Source: Alphaproteobacteria bacterium (GTDB lineage: Bacteria > Pseudomonadota > Alphaproteobacteria > Micropepsales > Micropepsaceae). Taken from it: 64,000 nucleotides of DNA. Positions 52,989 to 61,430 of this stretch are shown here, in pieces. Below the pieces are notes generated by a model. It was not told where the DNA came from, ran no database searches, and was given only the letters and a program-made list of their open reading frames with translations. The first letter of the stretch is position 1. The number at the start of each line of letters is the position of its first letter. Made by a program: the position numbers and the translations under genes. The stretch spans positions 1 to 64,000 of the forward strand of contig JAICHV010000012.1 of NCBI GenBank assembly GCA_025924715.1. Direction: 5' to 3'.

Positions 52989-53543
52989 TCAGAACCGCCG
53001 GCTGAGAAAGATAGAGTCTTTGAGACCGAAGCGGCGGGGAAAATCCACCGCTTTGGTGATGCCGATGCGCGGGCCGACCAGAATTTCGCTCTTCTGCGTT
53101 TCGCCCCGCAGCGAAAAAGGCGGCCGCGACAGCGATGCGCCGTCCAGCGCCCCGGTGATCCCCAGCGCCTGGCAAAGACGCCCCGGCCCGGCGCACAACA
53201 GCCGCAGGTCGTCGGTGCCGCGCCGGCGCTGCATCAAGCCGATGCCATGCTCCGGCACCAGGGCGCGGATCAGGACGGCGCTGCCGATCAGGCAAACGAA
53301 GTTCAGGCACCAGTGAATGCCGTAAGAGCGATAGACATAGGCATGCCCCGCCGGTCCGAACATCGAGGCATTGCGGGCGCTGCGCCGCATGCCATAAGCA
53401 TGCGAAGCCGGGTCGTCGCCATGATAGCTTTCGGTTTCGACGATTCCGCCGCCCACACCGGCGACGCGCAAATCCACGCCTATCAATTCGCGCGCCACCA
53501 GATCGGCATCGCGGTCGAAGAATGCGCGGGTGATCCTGGTCAT
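52989..53543 (-). CDS. 3-methyladenine DNA glycosylase (AAG/MPG family)
   Basis: The start at 53543 (MTRITRAFFDRDADLVARELIG) gives 184 residues. Family motifs: GGGIVETESYHG (with catalytic Glu), DPASHAYGM, GHAYVYRSYGIHWCLNFV, and the C-terminal GPRIGITKAVDFPRRF. It removes alkylated purines from DNA. It starts 2 nt after the Nudix stop and continues into the TolA-like gene after 18 nt, forming a three-gene unit. Confidence 0.95.
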   Translation of the reverse strand: MTRITRAFFDRDADLVARELIGVDLRVAGVGGGIVETESYHGDDPASHAYGMRRSARNASMFGPAGHAYVYRSYGIHWCLNFVCLIGSAVLIRALVPEHGIGLMQRRRGTDDLRLLCAGPGRLCQALGITGALDGASLSRPPFSLRGETQKSEILVGPRIGITKAVDFPRRFGLKDSIFLSRRF

Positions 53544-53545
53544 CC

Positions 53546-53992
53546 CTATCTCGCCCGGCGAAAAAAGCTTTCCAGCACGGGACGCTGGCCGGCGACGATC
53601 TTGGCCTGGGCCTCTTCGGCGCCGAACCATGCCCCCCGGTCGGCTTCGACAAAGCTCTGCAGCCGGCCGGATTTGGGCGGCCAGACCATCTGAAATTGGT
53701 TGCTTTTCAGCGCGGCGGGATCGCAGTCGCCTTGCGCGGCCCAGACATGCAGGTCCTTGCCCCGGTTCTGGCGAAAAATGCCCAGCTCTTCGAAGGGCCC
53801 CTGCGCGGTAAATCCGGTCTCCTCGGTGAATTCGCGCCGCGCGGCGGCAAGCGGATCTTCGCCCGGACCGATCAGCCCTTTGGGGATCGACCAGGCGCCC
53901 AAATCCTGTTTCGCCCAGATCGGCCCGCCCATATGGATCAGGAAGACCTCAGGTCCGCGATAGAGCAGCAAACCGGCGCTTTGGATCGGCAT
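53546..53992 (-). CDS. Nudix hydrolase
   Basis: The 148-residue protein has the Nudix box within residues ~38-65: GLIGPGEDPLAAARREFTEE followed by TGF, matching GX5EX7REUXEEXGU. The start SAGLLLYRGPEVFLIHMGGP fits the diadenosine/mutT-like ADP-ribose group with a long insert. It hydrolyses a nucleoside diphosphate linked to another group; the substrate is unknown. It is the first gene of the Nudix-glycosylase unit and divergent from the ExoIII gene (74 nt). Confidence 0.93.
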   Translation of the reverse strand: MPIQSAGLLLYRGPEVFLIHMGGPIWAKQDLGAWSIPKGLIGPGEDPLAAARREFTEETGFTAQGPFEELGIFRQNRGKDLHVWAAQGDCDPAALKSNQFQMVWPPKSGRLQSFVEADRGAWFGAEEAQAKIVAGQRPVLESFFRRAR

Positions 53993-54066
53993 CTGTGGAC
54001 AATAGACCCAAATGATCCAAAAGTTCCTCCTGCGCGTTTTCCTCGCAAGCTTTTCTCGGGTTTGCC

Positions 54067-54873
54067 ATGCGTATCGCCACCTACAATGTCAACGGCATCA
54101 ATGGCCGGCTTTCGGTCCTGCTGCGCTGGTTGGGCCGGGAAAAGCCCGACATTGCGTGCCTGCAGGAGCTGCGGGCGCCGCAGGAGAAATTCCCCCTGCG
54201 CGAGCTCGAGGCCCTGGGCTATCACGCGCTCTGGCATGGGCAGAAAAGCTGGAACGGCGTCGCCATCCTGTCGCGCCAAGCCCCGCCCATCGAAAGGCGG
54301 CGCGCCTTGCCCGGCGATCCGGACGATCTGCATAGCCGCTATCTGGAAGCGCAGGTGGACGACATGGTCATCGGCTGCATCTATCTGCCCAACGGCAATC
54401 CCGCACCCGGACCCAAATTCGATTACAAGCTGGCCTGGTTCAAGCGCCTGAACGCCCATGCCGCCAAGCTGCTGAAAACGGAAAAAGACGTCGTGCTCTG
54501 CGGCGATTATAATGCCGTGCCCACCGAACTCGACGCCTATAAGCCCGAGCGCTGGGTGGGGGATGCGGTGTTTTTCCCCCAGACCCGCGAACTTTATCGC
54601 CGCCTGGTCTTGCAAGGCTGGACCGATGCGCTGCGCCAGATGCACCCGGGCGAGGCGGTCTATACCTATTGGGATTATTTCCGAAACGCCTTCCGGCGCA
54701 ATGCGGGAATCCGCATGGATCACCTGCTGCTCAGTCCCACGCTGGCGCCGCGCCTGGTCGCGGCCGGGGTCGACCGCGAGGTTCGAAGCTGGGAGAAGAC
54801 CAGCGATCACGCCCCGGTGTGGATCGAACTGAAGGACGCCCGCGCCAAGCCGAGAGCCAAGCGGCGGGCCTGA
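54067..54873 (+). CDS. xthA: exodeoxyribonuclease III
   Basis: The 268-residue EEP-fold nuclease carries all catalytic segments: NVNGINGR, CLQELRAP (metal-binding Glu), GDYNAVPTELD, MDHLLLSP and SDHAPVW (catalytic His). It cuts abasic sites and has 3'-5' exonuclease activity, so it works downstream of the glycosylases in this region. The basic tail KPRAKRRA is short. It is convergent with the DUF6496 gene (4 nt between stops). Confidence 0.95.
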   Translation: MRIATYNVNGINGRLSVLLRWLGREKPDIACLQELRAPQEKFPLRELEALGYHALWHGQKSWNGVAILSRQAPPIERRRALPGDPDDLHSRYLEAQVDDMVIGCIYLPNGNPAPGPKFDYKLAWFKRLNAHAAKLLKTEKDVVLCGDYNAVPTELDAYKPERWVGDAVFFPQTRELYRRLVLQGWTDALRQMHPGEAVYTYWDYFRNAFRRNAGIRMDHLLLSPTLAPRLVAAGVDREVRSWEKTSDHAPVWIELKDARAKPRAKRRA

Positions 54874-54877
54874 CCGG

Positions 54878-55348
54878 CTATTTCGCCAGCGCGTTTTCCA
54901 GCTGGATCTTGCTCATCTTGGAGCGGTTGGGGATGCCTTCCGCCTTGGCTTTTTTGTAGAGCTGGGCCTTGGTCTTGTCGCTGGAATTGCGGATCCGGCT
55001 TCGCGCCGCCCGCTTGCCGGCGGCGGTGCGTTTGGTGGCGTTCTTGCCGCCCTGGGCGCGGCTGCTTTCGCGCCGTCCTTCCGCGCCGATATGCGCCTTG
55101 CCTTCGCGCTCCTGCTGCCCGGTGCGGCCCTTGGCTTCCTTGCGTTCGGTCTTGTCCCGATTGCTGCGGTTTTTGCGCTTGCTGTCATATTTGGAGGCGC
55201 CGGCCTCGTGCAGGGCGATGGCGATGGCCTGTTTGCGGCTTTTTACCTTGCCCCCTCTGCCGCCGCGCCCGCTCTTCAATTCGCCATGCTTGAATTCATG
55301 CATCACGCGGCCTTCCGTCCGGCGCTGACGCGCAGAAGATTTTGCCAT
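54878..55348 (-). CDS. DUF6496-type basic protein with Rho-N/SAP-like C-terminus
   Basis: The ATG at 55348 follows GGAGGAACGC, a very good ribosome binding site, and gives 156 residues. The N-terminal part holds the same core as at 50894 (GGKVKSRKQAIAIALHEAG). The middle is low complexity and rich in Lys/Arg/Gly. The last ~35 residues (KAQLYKKAKAEGIPNRSKMS, then KIQLENAL) match the small Rho N-terminal/SAP-type helical motif that binds nucleic acid. A DNA- or RNA-binding role is very likely; the exact role is unknown. Confidence 0.83.
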   Translation of the reverse strand: MAKSSARQRRTEGRVMHEFKHGELKSGRGGRGGKVKSRKQAIAIALHEAGASKYDSKRKNRSNRDKTERKEAKGRTGQQEREGKAHIGAEGRRESSRAQGGKNATKRTAAGKRAARSRIRNSSDKTKAQLYKKAKAEGIPNRSKMSKIQLENALAK

Positions 55349-55391
55349 GCGTTCCTCCATGGTTTGACGGCAAGTTTGTTCGCAACGCGCC

Positions 55392-56135
55392 ATGGCGCGG
55401 CACGTTCCCGCTCCGCCCGCACCGGCCCAGGGAAAATCCCGGGCGCTGGCGCGTTGTCTGCCCATGGCCCGAAGCGACGAACCGCATTCCCTCAAAGAGC
55501 TAAACCGCCGGCTCGCCGCCATGGCGCCCATGGTGACCGGCGGCACGCGCGCCGTGCCGGGTGAAGGACCCGCCCATGCCAAAATCATGCTGGTGGGTGA
55601 ACAGCCGGGCGACCAGGAAGATATGCAGGGCCGCCCCTTTGTGGGTCCGGCGGGAAAGCTGCTGGACCGGGCGCTGGCGGAAGCCGGCATCGACCGGTCC
55701 AAGGTCTATGTCACCAATGCGGTGAAGCATTTCAAATTCGAGCAGCGCGGCAAGCGCCGGCTCCATTCCAAGCCCAATGCGGGAGAGGTCAAGCATTACC
55801 GCTGGTGGCTGCAAAAGGAGCTGGAACTGGTGCGCCCCAAGGTGGTTGTGGCGATGGGGGCAACGGCGGTGCTGGCGCTGGCCGGCAAGCCCCTTCCCAT
55901 CGCCCGCAACCGCGGCGCCGGCGAATTGGGCGGCCGGCCCGCGGTGATCACCATGCATCCTTCTTATCTTCTGCGCCTGCGGGACGACGACGACCGGCAC
56001 AAGGCCTTCGCCGATTTGGTGGCCGATCTAAGGACCGCCAAAGCCATGGCTGCCGCGCCGATGAAGCAAAAGATCAAGCGGCCTAAAGTCGGTGCCGGTG
56101 GGGGAATAAAATACGCTACCGGACTGAAGCTCTAG
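55392..56135 (+). CDS. UdgX-family uracil-DNA glycosylase lacking Fe-S cysteines
   Basis: The 247-residue protein (an ATG at 55464 would give 223) carries the UdgX signatures GEQPGDQED, RPFVGPAGKLLDRAL, VTNAVKHFKFE and KRRLH. The histidine in this last motif (His125) is the residue that covalently traps uracil-DNA in mycobacterial UdgX (KRRIH there). HPSYLLRL is the later motif. Family 4/5-type and UdgX proteins normally hold a [4Fe-4S] cluster with a CxxC near the N-terminus. Here that region reads RRLAAMAPMVTGGTRAVPG, and the third ligand site reads VKHYRWWL. The whole protein has only one cysteine (Cys22). A cluster-free variant is implied. It is divergent from the DUF6496/Rho-N gene. Confidence 0.9.
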   Translation: MARHVPAPPAPAQGKSRALARCLPMARSDEPHSLKELNRRLAAMAPMVTGGTRAVPGEGPAHAKIMLVGEQPGDQEDMQGRPFVGPAGKLLDRALAEAGIDRSKVYVTNAVKHFKFEQRGKRRLHSKPNAGEVKHYRWWLQKELELVRPKVVVAMGATAVLALAGKPLPIARNRGAGELGGRPAVITMHPSYLLRLRDDDDRHKAFADLVADLRTAKAMAAAPMKQKIKRPKVGAGGGIKYATGLKL

Positions 56136-56746
56136 CCCCGCAGGCTCAAAATCCCGTCGGCGACATATTGCACGGCCAATGCCGCCAGCAAGACGCCGAG
56201 CAGGCGGGCAAACACCGCCTGGCCGCTTTTGCCCAGCAAGCGCTCCAGCCAGGCCGCACTGCGAAACACCAAAAAAGCCCCAAAAATCATCACCGCGATC
56301 ACACCGATCAACAGCACCAGGCCCAAGGGATTGCCGATCATCCGCCCCGACAACAGCAGAACTGCCGTGATCGCACCCGGCCCGGCGATAAGCGGAATGC
56401 CTAACGGGAAGGCGGCGATACCACTGGCGCGTTCCATCTCCGCGGCATCGTCGGTTTTGCGTTTCTGGCGGCGGTCGAACACCATTTCGAATGCGATCGC
56501 GAACAGCAGCAATCCGCCGGCAATGCGAAATGCCGCCAGCGAGATGCCCAGCTGCGCCAGCAGCCAGCCGCCGATCAGCGCGGTGCCGGCCAGGACGCCG
56601 AAGGCCACCAAAGAGGCTTCCGCCCCGATGCGGCGTCTGAGGCTCTGGTCCATGCCGGCAGTGAGTCCGATGAAGATCGGGCCCAGACCGATGGGATCGA
56701 TCACCACGAAGAGCGTGACAAAAGCGCCGATCAGAAATTGCAGCAC
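56132..56746 (-). CDS. MarC family integral membrane protein
   Basis: The GTG at 56746 after GGGAG gives 204 residues; the frame is open 29 codons further. Six hydrophobic segments are seen, with the family motifs FVTLFVVIDPIGLGPIF near the start and GIPLIAGPGAITAVLLL in the second half. The function of MarC proteins is unknown despite the historical antibiotic-resistance name. Its stop overlaps that of the UdgX gene by 4 nt. Confidence 0.92.
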   Translation of the reverse strand: MLQFLIGAFVTLFVVIDPIGLGPIFIGLTAGMDQSLRRRIGAEASLVAFGVLAGTALIGGWLLAQLGISLAAFRIAGGLLLFAIAFEMVFDRRQKRKTDDAAEMERASGIAAFPLGIPLIAGPGAITAVLLLSGRMIGNPLGLVLLIGVIAVMIFGAFLVFRSAAWLERLLGKSGQAVFARLLGVLLAALAVQYVADGILSLRG

Positions 56747-56854
56747 GCCGAATGCTCCCAAAACCCCGATCCTAGCATGAAGCGCAATTGCGCAAACCGC
56801 CCAAGGGCAAGCTTTGCCGCTGTTCCAGGCCACGCCGGAACCCTATAAGGGCCC

Positions 56855-58066
56855 ATGGGGTTTTTGATCGGCAAATCCATCGGACTGCTGGTTGTCGCCA
56901 TCCTGGTGGCGATCGTGGCGCGGCGTCTGCGCCTGCCCTATACGGTGGGCCTGGTGGCCGCGGGCATGGCGTTGGCGCTGTCTCGTATCGATATGGGGAT
57001 TTCCCTCACCCATGACATCATCTTCGATGTCATTCTGCCGCCGCTGTTGTTCGAAGCGGCGCTGAACCTGCGATGGAAGGATCTCAGCGCCGAGGCCGTT
57101 CCGATCCTGGTGCTGAGCATTGCCGGCGTGGCGATTTCGGCCACCGTCACTTATTTTGGAATGCATGGTCTCTTGGGCTGGCCGGTGGCGCCGGCGCTGA
57201 TCTTCGCGGTGTTGATCGCCGCGACCGATCCTGTGGCGGTGATCGCCCTCTTCAAGGATCTGGGAATCACCGGACGGATACGGCTGCTGGTTGAAAGCGA
57301 AAGCCTATTCAATGACGGTATTGCCGCGGTTCTGTTCGCCCTGGCGCTGAGCTGGATTACCGGCGGGGAAAGCGGCGGCATGGCGCCATGGCAAATGCTG
57401 CTGTCGATTTCCGCCGGGGGCATCACTGTCGGTGTCCTGGTGGGTCTGGCCGCGCTTTTGGTGGCGGGGCGCACCAATGATCGTGTGACCGAGGCCGCGG
57501 TGACGGTGGTGGTCTCTTATGGCGGCTTTCTGCTGGCGGAGAATCTGCATTTTTCGGGTGTGCTGGCGACGGTGGCCAGCGGGCTCGTGATCGGGGCCGG
57601 CGGGTTCAAGCTTGGCGGGCGGCATATCGGGCTATCCCAAAACGGCCAAGCTTTCGCATTGGAGCTATGGGAATTTTTGGCGTTCCTGGCCAATTCGGTG
57701 GTTTTCCTGCTGATCGGCATCAGCGCGTCGCAAATCGATTTCGACGCGCTGGGCTATCTGCCGCTGCTTGCCACCATCGCCATTGTACTGGTGTCGCGCG
57801 CGGCCAGCGTCTATCCGATCAGCGCGTGTTTTAAGGGTTCGCGCTGGCGGATCGGCGCGGGTGAGCAGCATGTGTTGTTCTGGGCGGGCTTGCGCGGTGC
57901 CTTGGGGCTGGCCCTGGTGCTGTCCTTGCCGCGGTCTATGCCGATGCGGGCAACGGTGGTGATCGCCACGTTCGGCGTGGTGACGTTTTGCGTGGTGGTC
58001 CAGGGTCTGACAATGCCGTTGCTACTGCGGCATCTGCGCCTGCCCGGCAGGTTCATAAGCCGGTGA
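56855..58066 (+). CDS. CPA1-type sodium/proton antiporter
   Basis: The 403-residue protein has about 12-13 transmembrane segments. The ion-binding motif of CPA1 antiporters is present as ATDPVAVIALFKDLG, followed by LLVESESLFNDGIAAVLF, and FWAGLRGALGLALVLSLP occurs near the end. It exchanges cytosolic Na+ (or K+) for protons. There is no long C-terminal regulatory domain. It is divergent from marC and ahead of galE by about 75 nt. Confidence 0.94.
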   Translation: MGFLIGKSIGLLVVAILVAIVARRLRLPYTVGLVAAGMALALSRIDMGISLTHDIIFDVILPPLLFEAALNLRWKDLSAEAVPILVLSIAGVAISATVTYFGMHGLLGWPVAPALIFAVLIAATDPVAVIALFKDLGITGRIRLLVESESLFNDGIAAVLFALALSWITGGESGGMAPWQMLLSISAGGITVGVLVGLAALLVAGRTNDRVTEAAVTVVVSYGGFLLAENLHFSGVLATVASGLVIGAGGFKLGGRHIGLSQNGQAFALELWEFLAFLANSVVFLLIGISASQIDFDALGYLPLLATIAIVLVSRAASVYPISACFKGSRWRIGAGEQHVLFWAGLRGALGLALVLSLPRSMPMRATVVIATFGVVTFCVVVQGLTMPLLLRHLRLPGRFISR

Positions 58067-58140
58067 CGCGTTATCGCAATTTGCCGCTTGGCTTATTTCG
58101 TGCAGGATGCGGCGTCGAAGGTTAGGGCCGGGGAGTTGTC

Positions 58141-59112
58141 GTGAACAATGTTCTTGTAACCGGGGGCGCCGGTTATATCGGCTCGCATGCCTGCAAAGCC
58201 TTGGCGCGCGCCGGATATAGGCCCGTCAGCTATGACAATCTTGCCTATGGCCATGAATGGGCGGTGAAATGGGGACCGCTGGAAAAAGGCGACATTCTCG
58301 ACGCGGCGCGGCTTGGCGAAGTCCTGGCGGCTTACAAACCCAGCGCGGTGATCCATTTCGCCGCTTTTATCGATGTCGGGGAGTCGGTCCGTGATCCGGC
58401 CAAATATTATCGCAACAATCTCGCCGGCACGCTGGGTTTGCTGGATGCCATGCGCCGGCACGGTGTCGAAAAAATCGTCTTCTCCAGCACCTGCGCCACT
58501 TATGGAATACCGGACATCGTTCCCATCGCGGAAAGCGCCCCGCAGCACCCGATCAATCCCTATGGCGCCTCCAAATGGATGATCGAGCGTGTTTTGGCGG
58601 ACTATGGCCATGCCTATGGCCTCAGAAGCGTGGCACTGCGCTATTTCAACGCCGCGGGCGCGGATCCGGATGGCGAATTGGGCGAGGACCATGATCCGGA
58701 AACCCATCTGATACCCCTGGTGCTGGACGTCGCAAAGGGCGCAAGGCCTAACGTGACTATCTTCGGAGAGGATTACGCGACCCAAGACGGCACCTGTGTG
58801 CGCGATTACGTCCATGTCAGCGACTTGGCGGATGCCCATATTTTGGCGATGCAGGGATTGGAGGGGCATGAGCTGCGCAGCGCTTACAATCTGGGGACCG
58901 GAGAAGGTCACTCGGTCGCGCAAGTGATCGCCTGCGCCGAGCGGGTGACCGGGCGCAAGATCGCCGCGACCAGGGGCCCCAGGCGCCCGGGCGATCCGGC
59001 GACGCTGCTGGCCGATCCCTCGCTGGCAAAAAGCGAGTTGCACTGGACGCCCCGCCGGACCGCGATTTCGGACATCATCGAAACTGCCTGGCGGTGGCGC
59101 CGCGGGCGCTGA
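58141..59112 (+). CDS. galE: UDP-glucose 4-epimerase
   Basis: The 323-residue extended SDR enzyme starts at a GTG after GGGGAG. It has the NAD-binding GGAGYIGSHACKAL, HFAAFIDVGESVRDP, the Ser/Tyr/Lys catalytic set (SSTCATYG and NPYGASK), RYFNAAGADPDG, and YNLGTGEGHSV. It converts UDP-glucose and UDP-galactose for the Leloir pathway and glycan synthesis. The neighbourhood later contains more sugar-nucleotide genes. Confidence 0.94.
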   Translation: MNNVLVTGGAGYIGSHACKALARAGYRPVSYDNLAYGHEWAVKWGPLEKGDILDAARLGEVLAAYKPSAVIHFAAFIDVGESVRDPAKYYRNNLAGTLGLLDAMRRHGVEKIVFSSTCATYGIPDIVPIAESAPQHPINPYGASKWMIERVLADYGHAYGLRSVALRYFNAAGADPDGELGEDHDPETHLIPLVLDVAKGARPNVTIFGEDYATQDGTCVRDYVHVSDLADAHILAMQGLEGHELRSAYNLGTGEGHSVAQVIACAERVTGRKIAATRGPRRPGDPATLLADPSLAKSELHWTPRRTAISDIIETAWRWRRGR

Positions 59113-59246
59113 ACGGCTAAAAGCACTCGCAAATTTGCCCCTCGGGCCTTGCCACAGCTGCATCCTTCGGCCCCGGCATCGGGTTTACGAATGAGGCAAA
59201 AACTCGGCTAGGGCCGGCGGCGAAGTTTCGATAGGGTTTTTTGGCT

Positions 59247-60044
59247 ATGCCCGTTTCCGACAGTTCCGCTCCTCCAGGCGCCGCGCCCAAGCAAAGCTGG
59301 GCCCAGCGCCTCTTGGGCCGCAAGACGGCGGCGCCGGCGCTCATTCCGCCGGGCCAGCGCGTCTATGCCATTGGCGATGTCCATGGCCGGATGGATCTGT
59401 TGCACAAATTATGGGAGCTGATCGAAAGCGATTGTGCCGGCTGCGATCTGGAACGTAGCGTTATTTTCATGGGCGACTATGTCGATCGCGGGCCCCAGTC
59501 CAAAGCGGTGATCGATTTCCTGTTGGACGAAACCCGCAAAACCGCCGCTATGCTGTGCCTGCGCGGCAATCACGATCAGGCTGTGCTCGACTTCCTCGCC
59601 GATGCCAAATTTTATCGCAATTGGCGGGAATTTGGCGCCCCCGAAACCCTGCTCAGTTATGGCGTCATGCCCCCCCGTTTCGAGGACGATGCGGATTTCG
59701 AACGGGCGCGGGCGGAATTCGAACAAAAGCTTCCGCCCGAGCATTTGGAATTTTTCAGCGCGCTTGCCTATTCCCATGCCATCGGCGACTACCTTTTCGT
59801 CCATGCCGGGCTTCGCCCCGGCGTGGCGCTGGACCGCCAGGATCCGCATGACCTGCTTTGGATCCGCGACGAATTCCTGCTCTCACGCCTATCCTTCGGA
59901 AAAATCGTGGTGCATGGGCACTCTCCCACGCCCCATCCGGTCCGCCGTCCCAACCGCATCGGCATCGATACGGGCGCCTATGCCACGGGGCGCCTGACGG
60001 CCGTGGTCCTGGAAGGGGCGGGTTGCCGCTTCCTGAGCACCTGA
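59247..60044 (+). CDS. PPP-type metallophosphoesterase / Ser-Thr phosphatase
   Basis: The start at 59247 gives 265 residues; a TTG two codons upstream is not needed. The metal-binding motifs of the calcineurin-like PPP family are all present: IGDVHGRMDLL, MGDYVDRGPQS, LRGNHDQAV, the histidine of FVHAGLRPG, and VVHGHSPTP. Bacterial members act as protein phosphatases or diadenosine tetraphosphatases. The first ~35 residues are variable. The substrate cannot be decided from the sequence. Confidence 0.92.
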   Translation: MPVSDSSAPPGAAPKQSWAQRLLGRKTAAPALIPPGQRVYAIGDVHGRMDLLHKLWELIESDCAGCDLERSVIFMGDYVDRGPQSKAVIDFLLDETRKTAAMLCLRGNHDQAVLDFLADAKFYRNWREFGAPETLLSYGVMPPRFEDDADFERARAEFEQKLPPEHLEFFSALAYSHAIGDYLFVHAGLRPGVALDRQDPHDLLWIRDEFLLSRLSFGKIVVHGHSPTPHPVRRPNRIGIDTGAYATGRLTAVVLEGAGCRFLST

Positions 60045-60183
60045 GGCGGCGCAAAGTCTTTGAAAACAACCCGTGGACCCGGCACGGTTTTGTCTTTATG
60101 GAGACCCCCGGCGACGATCCCGTGTCCGCCATCGGACAAGTGGCGGACGGCGCCATATGCGCCGTCGCTTGCGAGGACCGTTG

Positions 60184-61365
60184 ATGCCCCCGACCAGTTC
60201 CTTGGCCGATCTTTACCGACCCCCGGTCGACGGCTTCACCGGCTGTTTCATAGGCCGTGCCTGGCTTCCGAATCTGCGGGGGCCGGCGGTGGTCGTGGTG
60301 GACGACGGGGGCGTTTTCGATATTACCCCGCAAATCGGAACGACTTCGGCGCTACTCGATTTGGACGACCCGGCGCGATTTGCTCGGACCGCCAAGCGCG
60401 CCGCCCGGCTGGGCTCGGCGGCAGAGCTGTTTGCCAACAGCGATGAAAAGCACCGCGACGTTGCCAAGCCCTGGTTTTTGGCGCCCATCGATCTGCAGGC
60501 GGTGAAGGCGGCCGGCGTCACCTTCGCCGCCAGCCTTCTGGAGCGGGTGGTCGAGGAACAGGCCCGCGGCAATCCCGCCGCCGCACAATCCATTCGCGCC
60601 ACCTTGGCGGGGGAAATCGGCGCCGATCTTTCCAGCATCAAACCCGGCTCGGCGGATGCCGAGGCCTTGCGCAAAGTCCTGGTCGCCCGGGGTTTGTGGT
60701 CGCAATATCTGGAAGTCGGCATCGGACCCGATCCGGAAATCTTCACCAAAGCCCAGCCGCTTTCGGCCGTGGGATTCGGCGCCGATATCGGCTTGCATCC
60801 CAAATCGACCTGGAACAATCCAGAACCCGAAATCGTGGTCTTGGTCTCCAGCCGCGGCAAGGTGGTCGGGGCGACGCTGGGCAACGATCTCAACCTGCGC
60901 GACTTCGAGGGACGCAGCGCATTGCTGTTGTCCAAGGCCAAGGACAACAATGCCTCCGCCGCGATCGGCCCCCTGGTGCGCCTGTTCGACGACAGCTTCA
61001 GCCTTGACGATGTGCGCCAGGCCGAAGTGCAGCTTCGGGTCACCGGCGACGACGGTTTTCAACTGGATGCGGTGTCGTCGATGGCGCAAATCAGCCGCGA
61101 TGTGACCGAATTGGTGGAGGCCGCGATGGGCCGCTACCATCAATATCCCGACGGCTTCGCGCTCTATCTTGGCACGTTGTTCGCCCCCACCCAGGATCGC
61201 GACCTGCCCGGCGAAGGCTTTACCCATAAGCTGGGCGATGTGGTGACGATTTTTTCAGACAAGCTCGGGACCCTGGCCAACCGGGTCAATCTTGCCGACA
61301 AGGCGCCGCCCTGGACCTTCGGCATCGGTGCCCTCATGGCGAATCTGAAGGCACGCGGGCTCTAA
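60184..61365 (+). CDS. FAH-family enzyme, 2-keto-3-deoxy sugar acid dehydratase-like
   Basis: The ATG at 60184 follows GAGG and gives 393 residues. The C-terminal FAH domain has the metal-binding EPEIVV, NDLNLRDFEGRSALLL, KAKDNNASAAIGP and QYPDGFALYLGTLFAPTQDRD. The overall length and these motifs resemble the 2-keto-3-deoxy-xylonate/arabinonate dehydratases (XylX type) of the oxidative pentose pathway in alphaproteobacteria such as Caulobacter. It would convert a 2-keto-3-deoxy-pentonate into an alpha-ketoglutarate semialdehyde. No partner gene is adjacent. Other FAH-type hydrolases are possible. Confidence 0.85.
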   Translation: MPPTSSLADLYRPPVDGFTGCFIGRAWLPNLRGPAVVVVDDGGVFDITPQIGTTSALLDLDDPARFARTAKRAARLGSAAELFANSDEKHRDVAKPWFLAPIDLQAVKAAGVTFAASLLERVVEEQARGNPAAAQSIRATLAGEIGADLSSIKPGSADAEALRKVLVARGLWSQYLEVGIGPDPEIFTKAQPLSAVGFGADIGLHPKSTWNNPEPEIVVLVSSRGKVVGATLGNDLNLRDFEGRSALLLSKAKDNNASAAIGPLVRLFDDSFSLDDVRQAEVQLRVTGDDGFQLDAVSSMAQISRDVTELVEAAMGRYHQYPDGFALYLGTLFAPTQDRDLPGEGFTHKLGDVVTIFSDKLGTLANRVNLADKAPPWTFGIGALMANLKARGL

Positions 61366-61430
61366 AGCATTTTCGCGTTTCTTCGAATCGGACGGAAAAC
61401 CGTTGCCACTTTTCCTGGAACCGCTCTAAA
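61361..61430. repeat. Alphaproteobacterial-type intergenic repeat
   Basis: This ~70-nt element reads TCTAAAGCATTTTCGCG at one end and CTGGAACCGCTCTAAA at the other, with GAATCGGACGGAAAACCG in the middle. It closely resembles, from memory, a widespread palindromic intergenic repeat of alphaproteobacteria (variants of AGAGCATTTTC ... CTTTTCCTGGAA ... GCTCTAA). It fills the whole gap between two convergent genes and contributes the stop codon of each (TAA at 61363-61365 and TAG on the minus strand at 61426-61428). It may also serve as a bidirectional terminator. Confidence 0.6.
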
